From Advenella kashmirensis WT001 (lineage in GTDB: Bacteria > Pseudomonadota > Gammaproteobacteria > Burkholderiales > Burkholderiaceae_B), in the NCBI RefSeq assembly GCF_000219915.2, contig NC_017964.1, positions 434,001 through 498,000 of the forward strand: a stretch of DNA of 64,000 nucleotides, in the 5' to 3' direction. The notes under the pieces are model-generated. The model saw nothing but the letters and a program-made list of their open reading frames with translations. It had not been told where the DNA came from and ran no database searches. Every line of letters starts with the position of its first letter. Within the stretch, counting starts at the first letter, position 1. The position numbers and the translations under genes were made by a program. Below are positions 45,485 through 53,919 of the stretch, piece after piece.

Positions 45485-46179
45485 GCAACCAGGAAGCAGA
45501 GAACGATAAAGATGAAGATCTGAAAGTTTTCAGAATTAATCTACCGGCCACGCCCGAGGATATCGCCAGCCTGGAAATCGGCTCGGTGGTTTATATGAGC
45601 GGCGTGGTCTATACCGCCAGGGAAGGCGTCTATCAAAAGGTCCTGGGCAACGGCCAAGCGCTGCCCGTAGATCTGAAGGCGCTGTCCAACGTCAATTTCC
45701 ACTGTTCGCCGGCCGCTGCCGTCACGCCAGATGGCCAGTACAACGTGGGCGCTGTCACGGCAACCGCCAGTTTCCGGTTCTCCAAGTGGATGGCCAACTG
45801 GCTTGAGCTGACAGGAACGAAAATCGTGATCGGCAAGGGCGGCATGCCACACGACGATTACGCCAATATCATGGTGCCGCATGGCGCTGTCTATCTGACT
45901 ACCGTTGGCTATGGCACCGGCGCACTGCTGGGCCGCGGCATCAAGCGGGTTCGCGACGTGTTCTGGCTGGATGAATTGGGCATTGCCCAGGCCATGTGGT
46001 TGTTTGAAGTGGAGGATTTTGGTCCCTTTATCGTGGAGAGCGATATCAACGGCAATTCGCTGTTTCATCAGCACGGCGAGCAGATCAACGCCCGTATTGA
46101 TGCGCTCTACGCTGGCCTGAAGCCGCCTGCGCTGCACCGGTTTGGCGAGACTAATGATCGTAAAGACGAAGTCATGTAG
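45472..46179 (+). CDS. Class I fumarase/tartrate dehydratase family, beta subunit
   Basis: A 235-residue beta subunit (TtdB/FumA-C type). The start at 45472 follows GAAGGGAGACAG. The first 20 residues are charged and unlike the family. The core has LEIGSVVYMSGVVYTAREG, GKGGMPHDDYANIMVPHGAVYLTTVGYGTGA-type pattern (GGMPHDDY, GYGTGALLG) and VRDVFWLDELGIAQAMW. Together with the alpha subunit it would form one active hydratase. Confidence 0.87.
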   Translation: MEPISNQEAENDKDEDLKVFRINLPATPEDIASLEIGSVVYMSGVVYTAREGVYQKVLGNGQALPVDLKALSNVNFHCSPAAAVTPDGQYNVGAVTATASFRFSKWMANWLELTGTKIVIGKGGMPHDDYANIMVPHGAVYLTTVGYGTGALLGRGIKRVRDVFWLDELGIAQAMWLFEVEDFGPFIVESDINGNSLFHQHGEQINARIDALYAGLKPPALHRFGETNDRKDEVM

Positions 46180-46190
46180 GAGAAGGATTG

Positions 46191-47039
46191 ATGAGTATTA
46201 TTGATTTTCGGCTCAGGCCGCCGGCAGGACAGTTTTTGTCTACGCTCATGTACGCACAGGGCGAACGCCGCGACGGCTTTACCCGAACGGTTGGCTTTGA
46301 GCCGTCACCGGCGGCGCAGCAGCAGTCCATGCAGATGACCCTTGAGGAAATGGATGAGGCAGGGGTGGCTCATGGTGTGGTCGTGGGCCGGCTGGCCGGC
46401 ATGCTGGGCAGCATCTCCAACGACGATGTGCTGGCCTTGATGCAAGCGCACGGCAACCGGTTTATCGGTGCGGCCTCCATTGACCCGACCAACAGGATCG
46501 AAGCATGCCGCAGCATTGACCAATCCATGGCGGCAGGTTTTCGCCTGATCAATATCGAACCTGGCGCCTATCCGATACCCATGTACGCGGATGATCGACG
46601 CCTGTACCCTATTTATGCCCATTGCGAAGATCGCCAGATTCCCATTATCCTGATGGTCGGCGGCACGGCGGGTCCTGACCTGAGTTACTCTGATCCGATT
46701 CCCACCGACCGCATGCTGGCCGATTTTCCCAATCTGAAAGTGGTACTTGCCCACGGCGGCTGGCCCTGGGTGACGCAAATACTGCACATCGCCTTTAGGC
46801 GCACTAATGTGTATTTGTCGCCGGATATGTATTTCTCCCGAATGGCCGGCTGGGAAGAGTATGTGAAGGCAGCCGACGGCTTTCTGGCAGACCGGATGCT
46901 CTACGCCAGTTCCTTTCCGTTTTGTCCGATCAAAGGGTATAAAGAATGGTTTGAAACGCTGCCGATACGGGAAGCGAACCGGAAAAAAATCATGGGGGAA
47001 AATGCGCGCCGGCTGCTGGGCGTGAACAGACGAGGATGA
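46191..47039 (+). CDS. Amidohydrolase (metal-dependent, COG2159 type)
   Basis: A 282-residue TIM-barrel amidohydrolase. It begins MSIIDFRLRPPAG, where the family's usual HxH is replaced by FRLRP, then has NRFIGAASIDPTN, VVLAHGGWPWV (His) and YASSFPFCPIKGYKEWF, where the usual Asp of ASDYP is Ser. Two typical metal ligands are therefore missing, and the enzyme may use one metal or none. It could be a lactonase, decarboxylase or hydrolase that feeds or drains the dehydrogenase-hydratase pathway. Ribosome site: GGAGAAGGATTG. Confidence 0.8.
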   Translation: MSIIDFRLRPPAGQFLSTLMYAQGERRDGFTRTVGFEPSPAAQQQSMQMTLEEMDEAGVAHGVVVGRLAGMLGSISNDDVLALMQAHGNRFIGAASIDPTNRIEACRSIDQSMAAGFRLINIEPGAYPIPMYADDRRLYPIYAHCEDRQIPIILMVGGTAGPDLSYSDPIPTDRMLADFPNLKVVLAHGGWPWVTQILHIAFRRTNVYLSPDMYFSRMAGWEEYVKAADGFLADRMLYASSFPFCPIKGYKEWFETLPIREANRKKIMGENARRLLGVNRRG

Positions 47040-47047
47040 TTGCCGCC

Positions 47048-47515
47048 CTAAACGCGTTGCGCAAACATCCGCTTATCATAGGAAAAATCATAGATATCCA
47101 AGACCTTGACGTTGGAGATGGCTGGGTGCAACGGGTTTAACACAATATTATGTTCCAGGGGAAGCACTACCGAGGGGACAATAAGTCCTAATTGACTTGC
47201 CGATTTCAGCCACTGTGTTCCAAACGACATACTGGCTCTGTCGGCAGGTAAAGAAGCCCATCCGACAGGTAATGCTTGTGGTTCGACCTTCAGATATAAG
47301 CTCGCGTCGTCCGGCAGTTCAAAGCAGGTGATTTTCAACGGAAATGTTGGACGGGCGCTGGCATGCACGAACGTTTCAAGCGCACAGATGGCCGGTGACA
47401 GGCCCATGTAAACCGCGGGCACATCCATATCGTTCCATCGACCGCCTTCGATCGCCGCGCCGCGGCCGGACAAATCGGTTGCCCGTTTTTCTTTTGTGAC
47501 ACGCCAAGCCTGCAT
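47048..47515 (-). CDS. RES domain toxin
   Basis: A 155-residue RES protein, the toxin of RES-Xre type II systems; characterised members degrade or modify NAD+. WRVTKEKRATDLSGRGAAIEGGRWN holds the conserved Arg and the GGRWN motif, and AVYMGLSPAICALETFVH holds the conserved Tyr, Ser and Glu. The start ATG at 47515 overlaps the antitoxin stop by one base (TAATG), typical for such pairs; a longer frame runs upstream inside the antitoxin gene but is not expected to be used. Confidence 0.88.
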   Translation of the reverse strand: MQAWRVTKEKRATDLSGRGAAIEGGRWNDMDVPAVYMGLSPAICALETFVHASARPTFPLKITCFELPDDASLYLKVEPQALPVGWASLPADRASMSFGTQWLKSASQLGLIVPSVVLPLEHNIVLNPLHPAISNVKVLDIYDFSYDKRMFAQRV

Positions 47516-47973
47516 TAAACCACTCCACCCCATTCGAGGGCGTTCAGGACGCGGCGAACCTGTTTCGCCCCTATTTCTGTTTCGCACTGCATCACGGGAC
47601 TGTTGCCGCCCAAAGCGTCGTTAGGCGCAGCCAGCCAGCGAGTTGCTTTTTGTTTGTCTTCAAAAACGTTCTCGGCCAGGATCGCGATCGAAGCTAACCG
47701 GTCCAGTCGTTCTGAGGCGACTGAGTCCAGAGGTTTTTCATCCTTTTTACGGCGCTCATATGTAGACAGTGATAGATTGAGCAAGCGCCCGATGCTTGTG
47801 GATGACATGCCGAAGGTCGATTTAGCTGCGGTGGCCCAAGATACACTCAAACCGGCCGTGATGGACTGGATGCGTTGCCCTTCGCTCATCCGGGCATGAA
47901 CATGTGCCAGACGCCAGAAGGATGGTGGGGCAGGGATTTGTTGGTTTTCCCTAAGCGTACGGTGAGTTTTCAT
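47515..47973 (-). CDS. Xre/MbcA/ParS family antitoxin of the RES toxin
   Basis: A 152-residue antitoxin with the Xre-like and DUF2384 layout. The helix-turn-helix part includes GMSSTSIGRLLNLSLSTYERR and the C-terminal toxin-binding part has ERLDRLASIAILAENVFEDKQKATRWLAAPNDALGG-type features (AENVFEDKQKATRWLAAPN). It precedes the toxin, as usual. The palindrome TATTCAATTGAATA lies 8 bases before its start and is probably its own operator. Confidence 0.85.
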   Translation of the reverse strand: MKTHRTLRENQQIPAPPSFWRLAHVHARMSEGQRIQSITAGLSVSWATAAKSTFGMSSTSIGRLLNLSLSTYERRKKDEKPLDSVASERLDRLASIAILAENVFEDKQKATRWLAAPNDALGGNSPVMQCETEIGAKQVRRVLNALEWGGVV

Positions 47974-48283
47974 GATAGATTATTCAATTGAATATATTAA
48001 TAGTGTCAAATGAATTATATACCTGCGGATGATTTTTGTCAGTTCCCCTGGAATTCATATACATCAAGTAAGCCCCATCCACACTATCTGACATTATTCT
48101 GAATAGTATACTTTTCAACTTTATTCTTGTTGCACCAGCACAATTGTCATAGTGGGAGTATCATAATCACATAAAATCACATATGCATTTTTCCGGGATT
48201 AACACGCCCGAATAGTCGTTGCCGAATTACCATGGTTTTCAACGTTAATTGCGCCCAAACATATCCCGCAGTAAGGAACTGTC
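47974..48283. promoter_or_regulatory. Divergent promoter region, RES-Xre / PQQ dehydrogenase
   Basis: A 310-base AT-rich spacer without genes. Its left edge has the TA-operon palindrome TATTCAATTGAATA at 47981-47994. The remainder (AATAGTATAC, ACACTATC and similar words) probably holds the promoter of the rightward dehydrogenase, but no single site can be assigned. Confidence 0.5.
47981..47994. promoter_or_regulatory. TA-operon palindrome TATTCAATTGAATA
   Basis: A perfect 14-base palindrome that ends 8 bases before the antitoxin start codon. Its position fits an autoregulatory operator bound by the antitoxin or the toxin-antitoxin complex. Confidence 0.6.
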
Positions 48284-50695
48284 ATGATTAATAAATTAAC
48301 GAGCATTGTCATCGCGCTCGTCGGACTCGCGATGCTATACATGGGCGGCAAGCTATGGCTGGTAGGCGGTTCGCCGTTCTACGCCATCCTGGCAGTCGGC
48401 CTGCTGATTACCGCGGTTCTTCTGTTCATGAAACGCGTTATCGCTTTGTCTGTCTATGCCGTCATCATGTGGATCGTGATGGGGTGGATTGTTTACGAAG
48501 TCGGCTTTGATAAATGGCAGTGGATTCCCCGTGGCGATATTATCGGCCTGATTGGGCTCTGGCTCGCACTGCCGTGGGTGGTACGTCCGCTGTTCCAGAA
48601 ACAGAACCCAGGCGCGGTTCGCTCTTTCCATCCGTTCCTGGGTGGTACCGTCCTCTTCTCTATTGCGCTTGTGATCGGCATGATGTTTTACGATCCGTAT
48701 CCGCAGCACGGTACTTTGGCGACTGATCGCAATGCCGCTGATGTTGATGTCGCGCAGAATGACTGGACAGCCTATGGCGGCACGAATAACGGCCTGCGGT
48801 TTTCTGCGCTCAAGCAGATTACCAAGGATAATGTCGGCGATCTGGAAGTGGCCTGGACCTATCGGACCGGCGACCTGCGTCAGGACGAAGACGCCAGCGA
48901 GTATACCTTTGAGGCCACGCCGTTGAAGGTAAACAACACAGTATATTTATGCACTGCGCATAATGAAGTGCATGCGCTGAACCCGGAAACGGGCGAGGTG
49001 AAATGGAAATATGCGCCTGAGAAAAATCGCTCCTATTTGCAGCAGCATCAGACATGCCGGGGCGTGAGTTATTATGCAGGCAATGATGTTGCGGCCGCTG
49101 GCGGCACGCAGCCAGCTGAACCGGCTACCGCCGGCGCGCCAGCTCAGAGTCCGGCTGCATGCAGCAAGCGCATTCTGAGCGCCACGGCCGATGCCAAACT
49201 GGTTGCGCTGGATGCCGATACCGGCAAGCTCTGCGCAGACTTTGGCCAGGGTGGCGTAGTGGACCTTCATGCCAATTTGGGCGAAGTCCGCCCTCATGCA
49301 TATATGCAGACCGCTGCGCCTCTGGTGGCGGGCAATCTGGTGATTGTAGGTGGCTCGGTCATGGATAATGGCTATGACAAGGGTAATCCTTCCGGTGTGA
49401 TCCGCGCATATGATGTCGTGAGTGGTCAACTGGTCTGGAACTTTGATCCTGCCAATCCTGACAACACCCAGCCCATTGCGCAAGGTCAGGTTTATCCTCA
49501 GGACACGCCTGTGGCCTGGACGACGCTCAGTGCAGATACCAAGAATGGCATCGTGTATGTGCCTTTCGGCAACGCCTCTCCGGACTTGCTGAGCGATCAG
49601 CGCGACCCCAACAGCAATACCGAGAAGTTTCGCGATGCGCTGGTCGCCCTTGACCTGAAAACCGGTGCGTTCAAATGGCGCTTCCAGTCTTCGGCCAACG
49701 ATTTATGGGATCGTGATAATCCGTCCCAGCCTTCACTGTTGGATATTGATTACCAGGGACAAAAGCAGCCTGTGATCGTGTTGCCCACCAAAGTCGGAAA
49801 TCTGTTTGTGTTGAACCGTTTAACCGGCCAGGCCGTGTATCCGATCAAACAGGTTGATGTCTCGACGCAGGGCGTAACAGGCGAGACCTACGCGCCAACG
49901 CAGCCGGTCTCGGCATTGAACTTCATTCCCGAGCCGCTGACTGAAAAATCAATGTGGGGCATGACCCCATTCGATCAGATGGCATGCCGCATCGAGTTCA
50001 ACACATTGCGCTACGATGGCAACCCATGGACGCCGGCAACCGAAAACGGTTCGTTGATTTTCCCGGGCAATATCGGTTCATTCAACTGGGGTTCGGTCGC
50101 CATTGACCCGGAGCGTCAGATCCTGATCGGCGCTCCGGTTCGTCTGGCCTACAAATACAACCTCATCAAGCGTACGCCCGAAACGGCAGACAAGCGTCTG
50201 TTCACCCCGGAGGATACGCCGTACTGGAACGAGAATTTTGAAGGTACGTATGCCACCCAGATCCGGCAGTTTGCCTCCAGTCTTGGTGTCCCATGCATTG
50301 CACCGCCATGGGGTCGTATGGTCGGGGTTGACCTGACCACCGGTAAAACGTCATGGATGCGTCGCATCGGCAATACTAAAAACCTGAAGACCAGCTTTCT
50401 GCCCATGCGCTTTCCCGTTGGCTTCCCAATGGGCATGGTGGCGCACGGCGGTCCGCTCACAACCGCTGGCGACGTTGTTTTCCATGGCGCGACGGCAGAT
50501 AATTTCTTTCGTGCGTATGACATCAATACAGGCGAGCTGCTTTGGGAAACTGAACTGCCGGCCGGCGCCCAGGCCACGCCGTCCACCTATATGGGATCGG
50601 ATAATAATCAGTACGTAATTATCGCAGCCGGCGGGCATGGTTCGCTGGGCACCCAGCAGGGCGATTCGGTGGTCGCGTTCCGATTGAAAAAATAG
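48284..50695 (+). CDS. gcd: Membrane-bound PQQ-dependent dehydrogenase, glucose/quinate/shikimate family
   Basis: An 803-residue quinoprotein. About five transmembrane helices occupy the first 140 residues, then an eight-bladed PQQ propeller faces the periplasm: WTYRTGDL, AHNEVHALNPETGEVKW, ATADAKLVALDADTGKLC, LDLKTGAFKWRFQ and VDLTTGKTSW are the repeating tryptophan-docking motifs. It oxidises an aldose or a cyclic polyol and passes electrons to ubiquinone. Glucose is the default; quinate cannot be excluded. An Ala/Pro-rich insertion lies near residues 265-290. No PQQ synthesis gene is in the window. Confidence 0.9.
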   Translation: MINKLTSIVIALVGLAMLYMGGKLWLVGGSPFYAILAVGLLITAVLLFMKRVIALSVYAVIMWIVMGWIVYEVGFDKWQWIPRGDIIGLIGLWLALPWVVRPLFQKQNPGAVRSFHPFLGGTVLFSIALVIGMMFYDPYPQHGTLATDRNAADVDVAQNDWTAYGGTNNGLRFSALKQITKDNVGDLEVAWTYRTGDLRQDEDASEYTFEATPLKVNNTVYLCTAHNEVHALNPETGEVKWKYAPEKNRSYLQQHQTCRGVSYYAGNDVAAAGGTQPAEPATAGAPAQSPAACSKRILSATADAKLVALDADTGKLCADFGQGGVVDLHANLGEVRPHAYMQTAAPLVAGNLVIVGGSVMDNGYDKGNPSGVIRAYDVVSGQLVWNFDPANPDNTQPIAQGQVYPQDTPVAWTTLSADTKNGIVYVPFGNASPDLLSDQRDPNSNTEKFRDALVALDLKTGAFKWRFQSSANDLWDRDNPSQPSLLDIDYQGQKQPVIVLPTKVGNLFVLNRLTGQAVYPIKQVDVSTQGVTGETYAPTQPVSALNFIPEPLTEKSMWGMTPFDQMACRIEFNTLRYDGNPWTPATENGSLIFPGNIGSFNWGSVAIDPERQILIGAPVRLAYKYNLIKRTPETADKRLFTPEDTPYWNENFEGTYATQIRQFASSLGVPCIAPPWGRMVGVDLTTGKTSWMRRIGNTKNLKTSFLPMRFPVGFPMGMVAHGGPLTTAGDVVFHGATADNFFRAYDINTGELLWETELPAGAQATPSTYMGSDNNQYVIIAAGGHGSLGTQQGDSVVAFRLKK

Positions 50696-50699
50696 TATT

Positions 50700-50746
50700 T
50701 CAGGCGCGATTGCTGACCATCGACTTCAACACGCCATCGCGCCTGA
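50700..50746. other. 11-bp inverted repeat at the convergent gene ends
   Basis: TCAGGCGCGAT (50700-50710) and ATCGCGCCTGA (50736-50746) are perfect inverted copies around a 25-base loop. It sits where the dehydrogenase and cytochrome b561 genes converge, inside the end of the latter, and could serve as a bidirectional stop signal despite the lack of T-runs. Confidence 0.35.
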
Positions 50747-51254
50747 TCAACCCGTGGAACAACCCTGCTGCCTGGTGTAGTAATACCGTTGCGAACAGTA
50801 AATAGGCCAAATAGCGATGGGCTGCGCGCAACACGGCGAATACGTCTGCGTTTTCAGGTGCAATGGCCGGGATGGTCCAGGCGCCGATGAGGGTCACGGG
50901 CGTGCCGCTGGCCGAGACCATGGCCCAGCCGATAAGCGGCATGGCAAACATGAGCAGATATAGCAGCCAATGCGAGGCCAGCGCGACGTGCTTTTGCCAT
51001 TCGGGCATGTCAGCCGGCAATGGCGGTGTGCCTTTGGTCAGGCGCACGATAAGCCGGATACACACGAGCAACAGCAGCGCGGCGCCCAATGGCTTATGAA
51101 TGGCCAGCAACCAGTTGTGTCGCTCGGACACCGAGGCGACCATACCCACTCCGATAAACAGCATCGCCAGGATCCCAGCGGCCATTAACCAATGCAGCAC
51201 TCTGGCGGGCAGACTGAAACTCGCTTCCTGTGTTTTATCAATAGAATGATTCAT
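50700..51254 (-). CDS. Cytochrome b561
   Basis: A 184-residue four-helix dihaem membrane cytochrome of the b561 family. ARVLHWLMAAGILAMLFIG and HNWLLAIHKPLGAALLLLV carry two haem His residues, and ASHWLLYLLMFAMPLIGW and AHRYLAYLLFATVLLHQAAGL the others. The start at 51254 overlaps the stop of the catalase-related gene (ATGA), so the two are co-translated. It probably supplies quinol electrons to the peroxidase encoded upstream. Confidence 0.88.
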   Translation of the reverse strand: MNHSIDKTQEASFSLPARVLHWLMAAGILAMLFIGVGMVASVSERHNWLLAIHKPLGAALLLLVCIRLIVRLTKGTPPLPADMPEWQKHVALASHWLLYLLMFAMPLIGWAMVSASGTPVTLIGAWTIPAIAPENADVFAVLRAAHRYLAYLLFATVLLHQAAGLFHGLIRRDGVLKSMVSNRA

Positions 51255-52354
51255 TTTGAGTGCTCCGATGAGGCGGCAGAAGAGGACGGGGAGGGGCGGC
51301 TCAGGCCTTCGCGGGTTCGCCGGTCGACCGAGGCGGCATAAACGGAGGATCGCGCCGGCAGCAGGGGATCGTCCGAGATGGCCATGCCTTGTGGCAGTAC
51401 GGTAGGATCGAAGTTGATATCGCGGCAAGGTCCGTGATCCTGGGCCTGGCTTTTTTCAATCACAATAGTCCCAGCCTCTACCTGTCTGCGTGAATCCGGC
51501 CACGGTTTCGTGGCGTCGTTGCTTGGGTCGCCGGGATCGGCAACCGTTACAATCAGGCGCCAGCGCAAGGGTCCTTCTGACAATCGCTGAACCAAATCCA
51601 TATCCAGATAGTTCTGGTCATGTTCGGGTGTGGCATCGTCCGCTGCGGGCGTGCCCAGCGGCACCACGCGCCAGCGCACGTTCTGCCGGACGCCTTCATT
51701 ATTAGTAAACACAAATGCATTTAGGCTGTAGTAGGCTTCAGTGGCAAAGCTGGCCGATGGGCGCGCTGTCTTGACCCACTTGCGGAACTGCGCCGTTTCA
51801 GGATGGGAGGCAAAAAAGGCCTTGATTCTGGCCGGATCCGGTTTACCTGTTTTTGGATCGGGAGCACTGGCCAGCTGTTGTTCGTAGAAACTTTGCGGTG
51901 TCGCAACCGGGAAAACCGGCATGCTATTCATGGCGGTGCGCCACTGCTGGCCATCGGGCATGGAGAAGCGCAGGGCGAAGCTGCGGATCGGCACACTGGA
52001 GTCGGGGGCATAGGGGTTGGGTCCCGGTAGCGCCAGGCGCCCAACCAGCGGGATCGAAGCGTCAGGCGAGAACATTGGCGTGCTCGATAGCGTCTGTGCA
52101 GCGCCACTGCTCTCAAAGTGGCCGGTCACGCAAATCCCTTTGGCGTGATTGCGACGGAAACCAGGGTGACTTTTGCCGCCTGGTTCGAATGTATTGGCAA
52201 TGCGATCGGCCGTCAGGCGTTGCGGGGCGAGCCAGCCGCCTGTATAGCCAAAGGCGGCGCCAAGGCCCAGCACGGCGGCACCGATGACGGTAAATCGGAT
52301 GAGTTTTTGCCCGGCAGTTAATCCGGACGGGCGGGTTTCGTTCTTTTCCAGCAT
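51251..52354 (-). CDS. Catalase-related (SrpA-like) haem peroxidase, exported
   Basis: A 367-residue catalase-family peroxidase of the small SrpA/YmaT type, with an N-terminal membrane anchor (IRFTVIGAAVLGLGAAFGYTGGW). The distal-side region is NHAKGICVTGHFE, and the haem-ligating Tyr is in LLPARSSVYAASVDRR. The start at 52354 follows AGGGAAGTACG; the frame extends upstream without a better site. Paired with cytochrome b561 and divergent to an ECF sigma factor, it is probably part of a peroxide or envelope-stress response. Confidence 0.88.
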   Translation of the reverse strand: MLEKNETRPSGLTAGQKLIRFTVIGAAVLGLGAAFGYTGGWLAPQRLTADRIANTFEPGGKSHPGFRRNHAKGICVTGHFESSGAAQTLSSTPMFSPDASIPLVGRLALPGPNPYAPDSSVPIRSFALRFSMPDGQQWRTAMNSMPVFPVATPQSFYEQQLASAPDPKTGKPDPARIKAFFASHPETAQFRKWVKTARPSASFATEAYYSLNAFVFTNNEGVRQNVRWRVVPLGTPAADDATPEHDQNYLDMDLVQRLSEGPLRWRLIVTVADPGDPSNDATKPWPDSRRQVEAGTIVIEKSQAQDHGPCRDINFDPTVLPQGMAISDDPLLPARSSVYAASVDRRTREGLSRPSPSSSAASSEHSK

Positions 52355-52416
52355 CGTACTTCCCTGGCCTGGCGGCCTGTTGCACATGTGGGTATAGACG
52401 GCTGCATATTTTTTTT

Positions 52417-52431
52417 ATTCCAAAATGGAAT
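52417..52431. promoter_or_regulatory. Palindrome ATTCCA-N3-TGGAAT between catalase and sigma genes
   Basis: ATTCCAAAATGGAAT has the same 6-base arms as the paired palindromes at 23240 and 23291 but a 3-base spacer instead of 4. It lies in the 139-base divergent promoter of the peroxidase and sigma-factor genes and may be a regulator site. Confidence 0.45.
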
Positions 52432-52493
52432 AATATCGAACCACAAGCGTCATACAGAAGCCTTGCATTGTTTGCAATCACTCCGGGCAGAAT

Positions 52494-53095
52494 ATGAACA
52501 AGCAACGAATTTTCAACCAAAAGGACAGGCAATATGATCCCAGCTCAGAGGATTTACCGCTGATGCCGGACATCGAAGGCAACGGTGATGGCGCCGATGA
52601 CATGTCCGATGCGACGTTGCGCGAGATGTTGCCGCGGCTTTACCGCTTTGCGCTGTGGCTGAGCAAAGATCCGAGCACAGCAGACGATCTGGTGCAGGCA
52701 AGCATAGAGCGTGCCCTTAAATACCAGCATACGCGCAGACCGGACGGAGATTTACGCGCCTGGCTGTTTTCCATTTTGTATCGGCAGTTCATAGATACCA
52801 AGCGCCACGCCAGTCGCTACGCACGCTTATTGGAGTGGTTTCGCAAAACCGATGATGCACCTTCGACCGAGCGTCATGTGCAGGCGCGTGCTTCGCTGCA
52901 AGCGTTCGAACAATTGCCCGAGGCGCAGCGGACCTGTTATGGCTGATCAGCGTGGACGGGCTCAGCTACAAGGCGGTAGCCGATATGTTTGATGTGCCGC
53001 TGGGCACCATCATGTCCCGCCTGTCCAGGGCGCGCGGCGCGTTGCGTGATGCCTGTGACGGTGAATCCAGAGGCCATCTGAGGATACTGAAATGA
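52494..53095 (+). pseudogene. ECF sigma factor, one frameshift
   Basis: An ECF-type RNA polymerase sigma factor of about 200 residues with a 35-residue acidic leader. Region 2 includes LPRLYRFALWLSKDPSTADDLVQASIERAL and DLRAWLFSILYRQFID. The frame breaks near 52938 after LPEAQR; the next frame gives LISVDGLSYKAVADMFDVPLGTIMSRLSRARGALR-type region 4 (LGTIMSRLSRARG) and ends at 53095. Its stop overlaps the anti-sigma start. One added base restores it. Confidence 0.85.
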
Positions 53096-53838
53096 ATGAC
53101 GATCTACATATTAACGATATGATGCGGCACGCTTATGTGGACGGGCGATTGAACGCGCAAGAGCAAGAAATGATGAACCGCTATCTTGCTGCTCACCCGC
53201 AAGAGGCGCGCAAACTGGATGCCTGGCGCAAGGATGCAGCGCAATTGCGGGCGGCATTGCATACTGCCGAGGCGCCGCTCAATCCTGCGCTGGACCCGGT
53301 GGCGATTCGCATGCGCCTGAAAGAACGCTCAAGCGCGCGCTGGAAACTGGCGGCCAGCGTTCTCGTCGCTCTTTGTATCGGGGGGCTTTCCGGATGGCAG
53401 CTCAACTCCGGGCCGACTGCGCAATCGAGTCTGGCGGATCGTCCGCTGCCCATGCAGGATGCCATTGCTGCATACCGTGTGTTTGCCGGCAATCCTGCTT
53501 TGCGCGCCGATGCATTGGCTGCAGAGACGGATTTACAGCAATGGGTGACCGCGAATTTTTCAAATGCGCAACGCCTGCCGGACCTGACAGCCAATGGATT
53601 TCATCCTGTTTACGCTCGCATGCTCGTGACCGAGCAGGGGCCTGCTGCCGTCATCATGTATAAGAACGATGCAGGGCAGCAGACCGGATTCTATATCCGT
53701 CCGCCCGGCCCGGGCAACAAGCTGCTTCCAAAGGGACAAAGGCAGGAAGGGCCGCTGCTTACCCGTTACTGGTCCGACCATGGCTACAATTACGCTTTGG
53801 TCAGCAGTAATGCGATTGTCATGAGCGGTACGGGCTGA
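53092..53838 (+). CDS. Anti-sigma factor, transmembrane
   Basis: A 248-residue anti-sigma factor. The cytoplasmic N-terminus (MMRHAYVDGRLNAQEQEMMNRYLAAHP) matches anti-ECF domains, one transmembrane helix follows at about residues 83-103 (KLAASVLVALCIGGLSGW), and the rest is periplasmic. The start at 53092 overlaps the sigma-factor stop, so the pair is translationally coupled. It would hold the sigma factor until an envelope signal is sensed. Confidence 0.88.
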   Translation: MNDDLHINDMMRHAYVDGRLNAQEQEMMNRYLAAHPQEARKLDAWRKDAAQLRAALHTAEAPLNPALDPVAIRMRLKERSSARWKLAASVLVALCIGGLSGWQLNSGPTAQSSLADRPLPMQDAIAAYRVFAGNPALRADALAAETDLQQWVTANFSNAQRLPDLTANGFHPVYARMLVTEQGPAAVIMYKNDAGQQTGFYIRPPGPGNKLLPKGQRQEGPLLTRYWSDHGYNYALVSSNAIVMSGTG

Positions 53839-53891
53839 TCACCGGTTGCTGCGAAACCGACAAAGCTAGCGGTCAGAAATAACCCATGTTC

Positions 53892-53919
53892 GCCTTGGGA
53901 CGCGTTACTGTCCCGAGGC
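53892..53919. terminator. Hairpin between convergent anti-sigma and ABM genes
   Basis: GCCTTGGGAC pairs with GTCCCGAGGC with one mismatch around an 8-base loop. It overlaps the last codons of the ABM gene. The flanking T-runs are weak. Confidence 0.35.

Noticed and set aside
44543..46179. Housekeeping fumarase assignment
   Set aside because: The split alpha/beta form and the operon context fit a dedicated hydratase (fumarate, mesaconate or tartrate) as well; the substrate was left open.
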